Assembly (NCBI RefSeq): GCF_001425905.1
Contig: NZ_LMDY01000015.1
Location: 1 to 64,000, forward strand
From: Methylibium sp. Root1272
GTDB taxonomy: Bacteria; Pseudomonadota; Gammaproteobacteria; Burkholderiales; Burkholderiaceae_C
DNA: 64,000 bases
Reading direction: 5' to 3'
Positions 24,848-35,456 of this stretch are shown piece by piece (within the stretch, counting starts at the first letter, position 1; each line of letters starts with the position of its first letter). Both the position numbers and the translations under genes were made by a program. Below the pieces are notes generated by a model, which did not search any database, had not been told where the DNA came from, and worked only from the letters and a program-made list of their open reading frames with translations.

Positions 24848-27259
24848 TCAGGCAGCACGCTCCAGGCGCAGCGGCCGCGAGCAGGCCGCCGCCAGCAGCA
24901 GCGCCAGCAGCGCCCCGGGGGCCACCACCCGCCCGATCGCCGACAGCGCCGGGATGTCCGACAGCGCGATCAGCCCGAACGACGCCACCGTGGTCAGGTT
25001 GGCCAGCAGCAGCGAGGCCAGCGTGTCGTCGCTGACAGGCGCCGGGTCTCCGGCCGCGTTGCGGGCGGGGGCGTTCTGGATCTGGTCGAAGAACAGCGCG
25101 TAGTTCGAGCCCACCGCCACCACCAGCAGCAGACCGACCAGGTGAAGAATGCCCAGAGCCACGTCCAGCAGCGCCAATCCGGCCAGCGTGAGCAGCACCG
25201 CCAGCGCGAGCGGCAGGCACACGGCGAACAGCCGCGGCAGCGAGCGCAGGGAGAGAGCCAGCAGCAGCACCACCGCCAGCGCGCCCAGCAGGGCCTGCAG
25301 GAAGGCCTCGTGGAGGTAGCTGCCGTAGAGGCTGTTCAGTTCGAGGCCGATGTCGACCACCTCGAGGCCACTCAGCCCCTGCAAGGCCGCGCGCAGGCGC
25401 TCGGCGCCCAGTTCGGTGGGGCCGGGCTGCAGCGCGATCAGCGCCGACCAGCCGCCGTCGCGACGCGGCAGCATCAACGCGTCGACCGCCGAAGCCAGCG
25501 GGTTGCCGTTCAGCGCCGCGCGCTCGACGGGTGCCAGGTCGCGCCCCTGCTGCACCTCGGCGATGAAAGGCTCCAGGCGCGCGGATTTCAGCGGGCCGCC
25601 GGCGGTGGCCTGCAGCAGCCGCTCGCGCAGCTCCGCCGCCTCGGGCAGCGCCGCCTGGCGGGCGCGCTGCGTGGCCACGCTCGGCAGCAGCCGGGCCGGC
25701 GACTCATAGCCGGCCAGCAGGCCTTGCGCCACGAGCGCGTCGAGCCGTGCGCCGGCGGCCTCGGCCGCGCGCAATGCGGCCTGTTCGTCGGCGCCGGTGG
25801 CCACGACCAGCGTGCGTGCGTCGCTGGCGCCGAGGTCGGCGCGCAGTTGCTCGGCGAGCGCCAGTGCCGCCTCAGGCACCGGGCTCAGCGAACCGAGGCT
25901 GCCGCGCCACAGCGGTTCGCTGCGCGTCGCCAGCAGGACGATGGCCGCGGCGCCCAGCAGGAAGAAGGCCACACGCAGCCGCGGCAACCGCCGCAACGCC
26001 GCCCCGGCCCAGCGGCCCATCGACTGCCGCAGGCCGCGCCCTGCCGCACCGTCGGGCACCAGCACCGGCAGCACGAAGCGCGTCGCCAGTGCGGCGCCGG
26101 TGAGCCCGGCCATCGAGAACACGCCGAGTTGCGCCAGGCCCGGGAAGCCCGAGAACGCCAGCGCCGCGAAGCCGCACACCGACGTGAGCAGGCCCAGCCG
26201 CACCGTGGGCCAGTTGTCCTTCAGCCAGTGCTGCCAGCCACTGCCGGGTGCCGCGGCGCCGCGCGCCTGGATCAGGTAGTAGATCGCGTAGTCGACCGCC
26301 TCGCCGATCAGCGTGCTGCCGAACGCCAGCGTGAAGCCATGCACCGTGCCGAAGCCGACACTCACCGCCGCGATGCCCGCGACGATACCGGTCGCCACCG
26401 GCAGCAATGCCACGGCCAGCGCCGGAAGCGACGCGAACGCCAGCAGCAGCAGGCCGCCCATCACCAGGCTGCCGACGAGGGCCAGCTGGATCGCCTCGTG
26501 CTCGATCTGCGCGCGGCTCTGCACCGCGAACACCGGGGCGCCGCTGAGCTGCAGCGTCAGCCCCTGCGCGGCCAGCGGTGCGAAAGCCAGTCGCACGCGC
26601 TCGACCGCGTCGGCCTGGCCGTCGAGATCGGCGCCGGCGGCGTGCGTGATGAGCAGCAGCAAGGCGCGCGGCGCCGTTCGGGCAACCCACACGCCCTCCT
26701 CGCTGCGCGGCGCACTGGTCGGGATCAGCGATTCGGCGATGCGCTGCATCTCGCCGGTCGGGTCGCGCTCGAGCAGCGGCTTGACGGCATTGCCGGCCGG
26801 CGTGCCGAGCAGCGACAGCGTCTCGTCGATCGCATCTCGCAGCCCGGCGACGCTGAAGCGCTCCGGCGTCACCGCCGGGCTGAGTTGGTAGCGGTGCTCG
26901 ACCAGCCAGCTGCCGGCGGTGGCCCAATCGCCGGAGCCCTGGCTGCGGTCGCCGTTCTGCACCTGATCGAATCGACCGCTGTCGCGCAGGGCTGCGGCCA
27001 GCGCGCGCGACGCCTGGGCCCGCTGCGCCGAATCACCGCCGTCGATGCCGACCAGCAGCGTGCGCGCCGCCACGCCGTTCTGCAGTTGCTCGATCAGCAC
27101 GCGCTGCCGTGCGTCGGGACGGGCCGGCAGGAAGGCCGACAGGTCGGTGCTGAAGCTGGTGCGGGCGATCAGCACGCCACCCACCAGCATGCCGGCGAAC
27201 CACAGCAGCAGCACGAGCCAGCTGCGCTGGTGCAGCCACGGCGCGGAGCGCCGCGTCAC
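24848..27259 (-). CDS. MMPL/RND-type exporter of aryl polyene locus
   Basis: Inner-membrane exporter of 803 residues with two repeats of one helix, a large periplasmic loop and a five-helix bundle. GEAVDYAIYYLIQARG in the first half and VGSNYALFFDQ in the second correspond to the MMPL signature regions, and GSNYALFFDQ is typical of the exporters in xanthomonadin/aryl polyene clusters. The start is GTG at 27259, overlapping the LolA-like stop (GTGA); the open frame upstream is not protein-like. It should move the pigment, or a lipid-linked form, out of the inner membrane with help from the LolA-like protein. Confidence 0.92.
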   Translation of the reverse strand: MTRRSAPWLHQRSWLVLLLWFAGMLVGGVLIARTSFSTDLSAFLPARPDARQRVLIEQLQNGVAARTLLVGIDGGDSAQRAQASRALAAALRDSGRFDQVQNGDRSQGSGDWATAGSWLVEHRYQLSPAVTPERFSVAGLRDAIDETLSLLGTPAGNAVKPLLERDPTGEMQRIAESLIPTSAPRSEEGVWVARTAPRALLLLITHAAGADLDGQADAVERVRLAFAPLAAQGLTLQLSGAPVFAVQSRAQIEHEAIQLALVGSLVMGGLLLLAFASLPALAVALLPVATGIVAGIAAVSVGFGTVHGFTLAFGSTLIGEAVDYAIYYLIQARGAAAPGSGWQHWLKDNWPTVRLGLLTSVCGFAALAFSGFPGLAQLGVFSMAGLTGAALATRFVLPVLVPDGAAGRGLRQSMGRWAGAALRRLPRLRVAFFLLGAAAIVLLATRSEPLWRGSLGSLSPVPEAALALAEQLRADLGASDARTLVVATGADEQAALRAAEAAGARLDALVAQGLLAGYESPARLLPSVATQRARQAALPEAAELRERLLQATAGGPLKSARLEPFIAEVQQGRDLAPVERAALNGNPLASAVDALMLPRRDGGWSALIALQPGPTELGAERLRAALQGLSGLEVVDIGLELNSLYGSYLHEAFLQALLGALAVVLLLALSLRSLPRLFAVCLPLALAVLLTLAGLALLDVALGILHLVGLLLVVAVGSNYALFFDQIQNAPARNAAGDPAPVSDDTLASLLLANLTTVASFGLIALSDIPALSAIGRVVAPGALLALLLAAACSRPLRLERAA

Positions 27260-27894
27260 GGCTGCACCGGTGCCGAGGCGGCCGTGCCCGCGGACAGCGG
27301 ATCGATGCTCATCACCGAGCGATCGCCGCCCACCAGCAGCATCTCGATGCTGTACAGCGCGCCCTGCTGACCGGCGATGCGAACGCTGCGCACCTGGCCC
27401 GCCAGCCGGCTGTCGGCGGGCACGAGGTCGAGCGTCCACTTCTCCGCGCTGCCGGCCAGCTGAGCGCGAAAGTAGCGCGTCAGCGTCTGCGCATTGCCGG
27501 TCAGCGTGGCACGCATCGCCTCGACCAGCGCCACCAGTTCGGGCGTCGCGTCGAGCGCGAAGCTGCGGCTGCGACCGCTGCGGGTGAGCGTGAGCGTGTT
27601 GCCCTCCACCACCATCGATTCGGGGCGCGGTTGGAGCGTGTGCCGCGCCAGGCGGTCGGGCGCCGCGAAGCTGAGCGTGCCGCTGGCCTCGAGCGGCTGG
27701 TCCAGGCCCTGCACGTGTCGCAGTTCGGTGAATCGCGCCTCGCCACTGCGTCGCCGGGCCAGCAGCGCCATCAGCTCGGGCAGTTCGAAACTCGGCCCCG
27801 CGGCCGGCGCGGCGCCGGAGGCCCCCAGTGCCAGCCAGGCGGCCGCCTGCCCCGCGTGCTTCAGCCAGCGGCGCCGTTCAGCGGCGTGGCGCAT
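27256..27894 (-). CDS. LolA-like outer-membrane lipoprotein carrier
   Basis: Exported protein of 212 residues. The N-terminus has RRRWLKHAGQAAAWLALGASGAAPA, a basic region plus hydrophobic core, and the mature part starts near GPSFELPELM. RRSGEARFTELRHV and LSFAAPDRLARHTL match the LolA-like family found beside MMPL exporters in aryl polyene loci. It would accept the hydrophobic product in the periplasm (inference). The ATG at 27894 lies inside the end of the acyltransferase (17-nt overlap); another ATG at 27912 is possible. Confidence 0.85.
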   Translation of the reverse strand: MRHAAERRRWLKHAGQAAAWLALGASGAAPAAGPSFELPELMALLARRRSGEARFTELRHVQGLDQPLEASGTLSFAAPDRLARHTLQPRPESMVVEGNTLTLTRSGRSRSFALDATPELVALVEAMRATLTGNAQTLTRYFRAQLAGSAEKWTLDLVPADSRLAGQVRSVRIAGQQGALYSIEMLLVGGDRSVMSIDPLSAGTAASAPVQP

Positions 27895-28843
27895 CTTCCC
27901 GCCAGAAATCATGGAAGTTGAACCAGTTGTAGGGGTGCTCGCGGCACAGCGCCTCGAGCCGCGTGGCATAGGTCTGCACCGCCTCGCGGATCTGCCGCTC
28001 GCGCTCGGCAGGATCGCCGGCGCGCTCGCTGAAGTCGGCCAGCGGCGCGAATCGGACCTCGTAGCGGTTGCCGCCCAGGTAGAGCCCGGCCATGAAGATG
28101 ACGCGCCGGCGCAGCAGCGCGGCCAGCCGGAAGGGACCGTCGTTGAACTCGGCGGGCTGCCCGAGAAAGGAAACCGAGACGCTGCTCGACCGGGTCGAGC
28201 TGCCTTCGGGCAGCGAGCGGTCGGCCAGCATGCCGGCCAGGCCGCCGGCGTCGAGCCAGTCACGGATCGCCAGCATCGAGTCCATGCGGCCGAGCGCGAT
28301 GATGTCGGCGCGGAAGTCGGGCGCCACCGCGGCCAGCGCGCTGTTGATGAGGCGGGCGTTGTCGGGGTACATCACCATCGCGATGCGCAGCGCCGGGCGC
28401 GTGCGGCCCACCACATGCAGCGCCTCGAAGCTGCCCAGGTGCGCGCCCACCAGGAAGGCGCCGCGCCCGTCGGCCAGCGTTGCGTCGATCAGCGATTCGC
28501 CGTGCACCTGCACGTCGAACAGGTCCATGCGTCCGCCGAGGAAATAGACCCGGTCGAGGATGGTCGACGCGAAGCCGTGCACCTGCCGGTAGGCGTCGGA
28601 CAGGCGGGCTGGACGGCCCAGAACGCGACCGAGATAGCGGCGCGACTGCCGCCGCGGCCCGGCCGCGAACAGCAGGAAATACAGCGTGATGGGATGCAGC
28701 AACCAGCGCGCCATGCGCCGGCCGCCGTGCAGCGCGATCCAGCTCATCACGCGCAGCGCGAAGGCGTTGCTGCGCTCGGGTTCGCGGGTCCAGTCGATGG
28801 GCACCTCGTCGCGGTGGCGGGTGGTCTGCGAGCCCGCGCTCAT
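27878..28843 (-). CDS. LpxL/HtrB-like acyltransferase
   Basis: Membrane acyltransferase of 321 residues of the lysophospholipid/lipid A acyltransferase superfamily. GAHLGSFEAL carries the HxxxxE catalytic motif (about residue 135), MLADRSLPEGSS and FLGQPAEFNDGPFRLAALL follow as in LpxL-type enzymes, and YNWFNFHDFW lies at the C-terminus. One hydrophobic segment near residue 50 (LHPITLYFLLFAAGP) is the likely anchor. It probably esterifies the polyene onto a lipid or glycan. The ATG at 28843 overlaps the small dehydratase (ATGA). Confidence 0.9.
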   Translation of the reverse strand: MSAGSQTTRHRDEVPIDWTREPERSNAFALRVMSWIALHGGRRMARWLLHPITLYFLLFAAGPRRQSRRYLGRVLGRPARLSDAYRQVHGFASTILDRVYFLGGRMDLFDVQVHGESLIDATLADGRGAFLVGAHLGSFEALHVVGRTRPALRIAMVMYPDNARLINSALAAVAPDFRADIIALGRMDSMLAIRDWLDAGGLAGMLADRSLPEGSSTRSSSVSVSFLGQPAEFNDGPFRLAALLRRRVIFMAGLYLGGNRYEVRFAPLADFSERAGDPAERERQIREAVQTYATRLEALCREHPYNWFNFHDFWREDAPRR

Positions 28844-29160
28844 GCCGCGGTCTCCGGCTGCAGCAGCCCGCTGGCGGCCAGCACCTCGCCGCGCCGCACC
28901 TCGAAGCGCAGGCCGCGGGGCTCGTCGTGCAGCAGGATGCCCAACTCGTCGCCGGGGCCGACCGGCGCCAGGAACTTCGCCTGCGCCAGCGTCGGCCGCT
29001 CGCCCAGGCGCGCCGCCAGACCGGGCGATGTCTGCACGGCCTCCATCACCTCGGCCAGCAGCAACACGCCGGGCCACAGCGGCTGCCCCGGGAAATGCCC
29101 CGCGAACGCCGGGTGGTCGGCCGCCACGCGGCGCGTGATGCACAGGGCGGCGTCGCTCAC
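28840..29160 (-). CDS. FabA/FabZ-like hotdog dehydratase (short)
   Basis: Protein of 106 residues with the FabZ-like core DHPAFAGHFPGQPLWPGVLLLAEVMEAV; the His and the acidic residue of this helix are the presumed active site. The rest forms one hotdog domain (KFLAPVGPGDELGI, FEVRRGEVLAASGLL). Such small dehydratases pair with the larger hotdog protein in aryl polyene clusters. It overlaps both neighbours by ATGA, so translation is coupled to the ligase and the acyltransferase. Confidence 0.87.
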   Translation of the reverse strand: MSDAALCITRRVAADHPAFAGHFPGQPLWPGVLLLAEVMEAVQTSPGLAARLGERPTLAQAKFLAPVGPGDELGILLHDEPRGLRFEVRRGEVLAASGLLQPETAA

Positions 29161-30557
29161 GGCGCCGCCCGGTTGCCGAGTCGCGCCTGCGCGAACTGCG
29201 CGAGCGCGCCGGCGGTGAGCTTGCCGGTCGCCTCGCGTGGCAGTGCGTCGACATGCACCACCCGGCGTGGCACGAACACCGCCTCGAGCCGTGCACGCAA
29301 GGCCGCGATGAGCCGTGCGCCGCTCAACCCCGGCGCCACGACGAAGGCCACCGGCCGGACCACGCCGTCGGCGACGTCCTCGGGCAGCCAGAACGCGCCG
29401 TCGACCACGCCCTCGATGCTGTTGAGGTGGTAGTTCAGGTGCGCCAGCGAACTGCGCTTGCCGGCCACGTGGATCAGGTCATTGGCACGCCCGAGCAGCC
29501 GGAAGCGCTGCGCGCCGTCGAGCTGCAGCACGTCGGCGAGCGGCGTCGGCTGCAGAACGTGCCCGCCGTCGACGATGAAGCGCTCGGACTCTCCCTCGCC
29601 TTCGCTGTGCACGCGCAGCGCGCCGAAGGTCTGCCATGACTCGCCATGCACCGTGCGGCGCGTCGCCACCTGCCCGGCCTCGGTGCAGCCGTAGATCTCG
29701 ACCAGCGGCCCGCCGAAGGCGCGCTCAGCCTGCAGCGCGAGCTGCGGCGACAGCGGCGCGGTCGCGCACAGCACCAGGTCGGTCGGCGGCAGCGCCACGC
29801 CGGACAGCAGCAGGGTCTTCAGGTGGAACGGCGTGGTGACCAGCGCGCGCGGGCGCGGCAGGCGCGCCAGGGCCTGCACGATGTCGGCCGGGTAGAACGG
29901 CCGCGCGCTGTCGAAAGCCGCGCCGCCCAGCAGCGCCAGCAGCACGCTCGACTCGAAGCCGTAGCTGTGCTGCGCCGGCACCGTGGCCACGACGTTCAGA
30001 CCAGCCAGCGAGGGGCGCTCCAGCACCTCGGCGAGGCGCTGCGACGCGGCACGGATGTTGGCGACCAGCGCGCCCCAGGATTTCGCATGCGGCTGCGGCT
30101 CACCGGTCGACCCCGAGGTCAGCAGGCAGGCGGCTTCCAGGTCGGCGGCGATGCACGGCACCGTCGCCGAGCCCGGCACCGCCGCGTCGGTCGCGGCCCG
30201 CAGCAGCGGCACGCCGTCGACGGCGAGGCCTTCGTCGTCCGTCAGGGCCTGGAGCGTCGGGTCAGACCGGCGCAGGCGCGCCAGCGTGTCAGGCAGCGCG
30301 TTCGGCGGCAACAGGCTGGTCCGGCCGCGCAGCAGCGCCGCGCCCAGGCCGACCGCGAAGCGATAGCGGTCGCCGCACAGGTTGACCAGCGGGCCGACGG
30401 CCGCCAAGCGCGCCGACTGGGCAGCCACATCGGCCAGGAACTGGCGACCGCTGACGGCGACGCCGCCACGCCAGGCCAGCGGTGCGTCGAGGTCGGCGCG
30501 CTCGATCAGCGGCAGCAGGGCAGGCCGGGCAGTCGTCAAGGCGGCCTCCTCGCTCAT
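29157..30557 (-). CDS. AMP-dependent aryl/acyl-ACP ligase
   Basis: Adenylate-forming enzyme of 466 residues. The P-loop-like A3 motif is LLTSGSTGEPQPHAKSW (about residue 143), IYGCTEAGQVATR corresponds to the A5 region, and the C-terminal catalytic Lys lies in REATGKLTAGAL. It likely activates 3- or 4-hydroxybenzoate supplied by the chorismatase and loads it on the ACP, as XanA2 does in Xanthomonas. It overlaps the COG4648-type gene and the small dehydratase by ATGA. Confidence 0.9.
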   Translation of the reverse strand: MSEEAALTTARPALLPLIERADLDAPLAWRGGVAVSGRQFLADVAAQSARLAAVGPLVNLCGDRYRFAVGLGAALLRGRTSLLPPNALPDTLARLRRSDPTLQALTDDEGLAVDGVPLLRAATDAAVPGSATVPCIAADLEAACLLTSGSTGEPQPHAKSWGALVANIRAASQRLAEVLERPSLAGLNVVATVPAQHSYGFESSVLLALLGGAAFDSARPFYPADIVQALARLPRPRALVTTPFHLKTLLLSGVALPPTDLVLCATAPLSPQLALQAERAFGGPLVEIYGCTEAGQVATRRTVHGESWQTFGALRVHSEGEGESERFIVDGGHVLQPTPLADVLQLDGAQRFRLLGRANDLIHVAGKRSSLAHLNYHLNSIEGVVDGAFWLPEDVADGVVRPVAFVVAPGLSGARLIAALRARLEAVFVPRRVVHVDALPREATGKLTAGALAQFAQARLGNRAAP

Positions 30558-31198
30558 CGCCTCGCTGCGTCGCCGTTCACCGGCTTTTGGCTGTAGGCGC
30601 GCACGGCCGCGGCCAGCGTGGCACGTTCGAACTCGGGGTGCAGGCGGTAGCGCAGCAGATGTTCACCGGCGAACAGCGCGGCGATCAGCGCGGGCGTGAT
30701 CAGGTTCGCCAGCAACGACCACACGCTCCATGGCGCCAGCGCATAGACGCACAGCGACGCCAGCGTCATGGCGAGGAAATAGCCGGCCCACAGGCGCGTG
30801 ACCTTGCCGGTGTAGACCCGCATCTCCGGCGACAGCCCCCCGTGCACGCGCTGCGCCACGCCGCCGATCAGCGACAGACGCCCTGGCCGCAGCGAGGCCG
30901 CGAAACTGACGAACAACGCGAAATGGATGCCGGCATGCTGCAACACGTAGAGGCGGTTCACGTCGCCGACGCCACCGCGCGCGACGATGCCGTAGAGCCC
31001 GAGCAGCGCGAACCCCAGCCCGGCGAGCAGCGGACCGTTGCGCTGCCGCAGCGCGAAGCCCAACGCCGCCAGCAGCAGCGGGCCGAACAGCGCCGCGATG
31101 GCCCAGGGCTGGTTGGCCGCGTGAACCATCAGCCAGTGGGAAAGGACTGCGTAGGCCGCTGCCGCCAGCAGCCCGAGACTGAGGCGCCCGTTCGGCAT
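30554..31198 (-). CDS. COG4648-type membrane protein of aryl polyene loci
   Basis: Integral membrane protein of about 214 residues with six or so helices. It belongs to the small membrane family regularly found beside the ACP and ligase in aryl polyene clusters; the signature QHAGIHFALFVSFAASL lies in the middle and YTGKVTRLWAGYFLAMTL follows. The biochemical role is unknown. The ATG at 31198 starts 16 nt after the ACP stop; two earlier in-frame ATGs (31240, 31249) would overlap the ACP gene. It overlaps the ligase by ATGA. Confidence 0.82.
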   Translation of the reverse strand: MPNGRLSLGLLAAAAYAVLSHWLMVHAANQPWAIAALFGPLLLAALGFALRQRNGPLLAGLGFALLGLYGIVARGGVGDVNRLYVLQHAGIHFALFVSFAASLRPGRLSLIGGVAQRVHGGLSPEMRVYTGKVTRLWAGYFLAMTLASLCVYALAPWSVWSLLANLITPALIAALFAGEHLLRYRLHPEFERATLAAAVRAYSQKPVNGDAARR

Positions 31199-31214
31199 GA
31201 CGAGGCTCTGGCTC

Positions 31215-31520
31215 TCAGGTACTGCGGTGCTTGGCGACATGCGTCGCAAGACTGCGCAAGGACTGGAAGATCAGCTGGTTGTTCTCGTCGTCGGATCGCA
31301 ACTGGAAACCGTAGCGTCGCGAGACCTCGAGCGCGACCTCCAGGATGTCGATCGAATCGAGGCCGAGGCCTTCGCCGTACAACGGTGCGTTCGGATCGAT
31401 GTCGGCCGGTGCGACCTCGAGATTCAGGGCTTCGACCAGCAGCACCGCCAGTTCATGCTCCGACGCGGACTTTTCCAGCGGAGCACCGGCAGCGGACTGG
31501 ATGACTTGGACGGACGGCAC
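31215..31520 (-). CDS. Acyl carrier protein of aryl polyene locus
   Basis: ACP of 101 residues, acidic, with the phosphopantetheine attachment site GLDSIDILE (Ser at about residue 56) and helices typical of the fold on both sides. It would carry the aryl starter and growing polyene. The start is GTG at 31520, chosen because a strong AGGGAG Shine-Dalgarno lies 4 nt before it. It is the first gene of the minus-strand pigment operon. Only one ACP is seen in the locus, and no dedicated phosphopantetheinyl transferase lies in the window. Confidence 0.9.
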   Translation of the reverse strand: MPSVQVIQSAAGAPLEKSASEHELAVLLVEALNLEVAPADIDPNAPLYGEGLGLDSIDILEVALEVSRRYGFQLRSDDENNQLIFQSLRSLATHVAKHRST

Positions 31521-31555
31521 ACGACTCCCTGATGACACGTACTCTGTGGGCCTGA

Positions 31556-31561
31556 ATTCTA
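31556..31561 (-). promoter_or_regulatory. Candidate -10 of minus-strand pigment operon
   Basis: TAGAAT on the minus strand, about 35 nt before the ACP start codon and just downstream of the preceding gene's terminator. The -35 region is GC-rich and unconvincing, so an activator or alternative sigma factor may be needed (inference). Confidence 0.4.
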
Positions 31562-31600
31562 AGGGAGGCCGATCGCCGGGCCCGCGGCACGGCCGCCGGC

Positions 31601-31638
31601 AAAGAAAAGGCCCCGCGGGCACGGACGCCCACGGAGCC
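31601..31638 (-). terminator. Rho-independent terminator
   Basis: On the minus strand a 12-bp stem (two G-U pairs) with a 6-nt loop at 31609-31638 is followed by TTTTCTTT. It lies after the Pro/Tyr-rich exported protein gene and before the pigment operon promoter, separating the two same-strand units. Confidence 0.8.
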
Positions 31639-31687
31639 TGCCCGTCTCGATCCGACGGGTGCCGGACCCGAGACTGTCGGCCCGCCG

Positions 31688-32086
31688 TCAGTAGCGGTAG
31701 CGGTCCGGCCGACCGTCGCCGTTGCGATCGCGGTAGCCGTCCTGGCCGCGGCGGTCGTCGCGGTAGCCGTCGCGACGACCGTGGTCATGCCAGCGGCCTT
31801 CGCGCCAGTAGCCGCGGGGCCCGGGTTGCACATAGACCGGCGCCGGCTGGTAGACGATGGGCGCCGGGCGGTAGTACACCGGCGGAGGCGGGGCGTAGAC
31901 CACCGGCGGCGGCGCGTAGACGACCGGCGGCGGTGCATAGACCACCTGCGGCCCCGGGTAGAAGATGCCCGGCAGGTTGATGCCGATGTGCCAGTTCACA
32001 CCGCCGGCATGCGCCGCGCCGGTGGCTGCCAGCCCGGCGAGGCCGAGTGCGGCGACGGCCAGGGTCTTGCGGATCGCTTGCTTCAT
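31688..32086 (-). CDS. Exported Pro/Tyr-rich repeat protein
   Basis: Secreted protein of 132 residues, function unknown. Residues 1-27 form a signal peptide (KQAIRK, Ala/Leu core, AHA-GG cleavage). The centre consists of repeated VVYAPPP units and related PxYxxPAP steps; the C-terminus is rich in Arg, Asp and Gly and contains DRNGDGRPD, which has the DxNxDGxxD pattern of calcium-binding loops. Similar YxPPP-repeat proteins are common in Burkholderiales as putative periplasmic or surface proteins. The start is well supported by AAGGAGA 5-6 nt upstream. It ends at an intrinsic terminator. Confidence 0.85.
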   Translation of the reverse strand: MKQAIRKTLAVAALGLAGLAATGAAHAGGVNWHIGINLPGIFYPGPQVVYAPPPVVYAPPPVVYAPPPPVYYRPAPIVYQPAPVYVQPGPRGYWREGRWHDHGRRDGYRDDRRGQDGYRDRNGDGRPDRYRY

Positions 32087-32279
32087 ACGGTCTCCTTGTC
32101 AGGACGCTTCCGAGGGGAAGGTTTTCATGTCCGTACTGCTATGAACGGGTCAGCCCCCAGACAGGTTCACAGCGATCCGTATCCAGATGCAAGAAAGCGG
32201 GTGAAGTTTTGTGAATGCGGCACCCCGCAGCCGCCAGGAGGTCGCTCCTTAGAATGGCCGATTCCCTTTCCCGCCCGCA

Positions 32280-34109
<1,830 letters not shown>

Positions 34110-35456
34110 CTCGCCGCGCGAGCAGTCCGATGAGCACGCCGCCGGCGCCCCACAGCGCCACCGGCAACCAGGCCATTGCCGGCGCCATCGCGGCGCTCGT
34201 GGGCCAGCCCGCAAGCACCGCGCCGATGCGGGCGATCGCGGCGAGCGCGAGCATGGCGAACATCGTGCCGAGCGCCAGCCCTTCCCGTCCGCTGCGCCCC
34301 AGGTCCGCGGCCGACGAGAACATCGCCACCAGCATGCCGCCCCAGGCTGCGCCGGCAACGATCTGCGCCGCGATCAGCAGCGGCAGCGACCCGGCGTTCG
34401 CGGCCGCCAGTGCACTGCCCGCCCCCACCAGCGCGGCCGAGGCCATCAGCGCCAGAGCGCCGTGGCGCCTGCACAGCGCGCCACCGGCCACCATGGCCAC
34501 GCCGAAGCCGACCCAGAACAGCGGCATCAGCAATTCCAGCGCAGCCGGCCGGACGAAGCGCAGGTACTGCGCCGCGGCATTGAGCGAGACATGGGACTGG
34601 AAGGCTGCGGCCAGCATCAGGATGCCGACCATCCACGCGGTTTGACGCGCGTCCAGCACCCGCGGCGCCTGTGGCTGTGTCGGCGCGGTGGCGGTCGCCG
34701 CTGCGGTCGACCGCCGCGCCAGACTGCGCTCCAGGTGGATGATGCCTGCCGTCGCCGCCAGCAGCGTCAGGCTGGAGATCGCGAACGGCAGGCGCGGATC
34801 GACGTCCCTCAGCACCACGCCGAGGAAGGGTGCGGTGGCTCCGCCGGCGGCCAGACCGACCAGCGTCAGCGCGTTCAGCCAAGGCAGCGCCGGCCGCGCG
34901 GCGTACTTGCCGAGCAGCACCCAGGGTGGCGCCCGCAGTGCCGACGAGGTGAGAGTCCACACCACGGTCAGTCCGAGCGCCAGCAGTGGCGCTGCGCCAC
35001 CCAGCCGCACGGCATGTGGCAGCAGCAGGAAGGCGACGCAGGAAACCGCCGTTGCCCCGACGATCCAGGGCCCGATGCGGCCGAGCGTGCGCTGCACCCG
35101 GTCGGCGAAGACGCCGCTGGCCACGTCGGCGACCAGGAACACCACCTGGTCGAGCAGCAGGATCCACGGCGTCCACGCTGCGGGCAGCCCGGCGGACTCG
35201 AGCAGACGCGGCAGGAAGAGAACGTAGAGGGTCCAGGTGGTGACGAACAGGAACTGCACCACCGCGATGTAGAGCGCGGCGCCGGCAGGCACGGAGGGGC
35301 GTGGGCTGTCGCTGTTCATCGTGAGCTTGTCGCGCCCGGGGCGGGCGCATGTGGGGGCCGGTGGAGCACCGGCGCGCAGAGCTTACCCAAGCGGACCGCC
35401 TCCGGGCACTCCCGCAGCCTCGATGCGCCGCCGGCCCGGGCGTCCGGGCCGGCGCC

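Noticed and set aside
24710..27370. Long plus-strand frame opposite the MMPL exporter
   Set aside because: Low-complexity Arg/Gln/His composition, no start context, and fully explained by codon bias of the exporter.
31840..31950. Tandem repeats in the exported protein gene considered as CRISPR
   Set aside because: No spacers; repeats are in-frame VVYAPPP codons.
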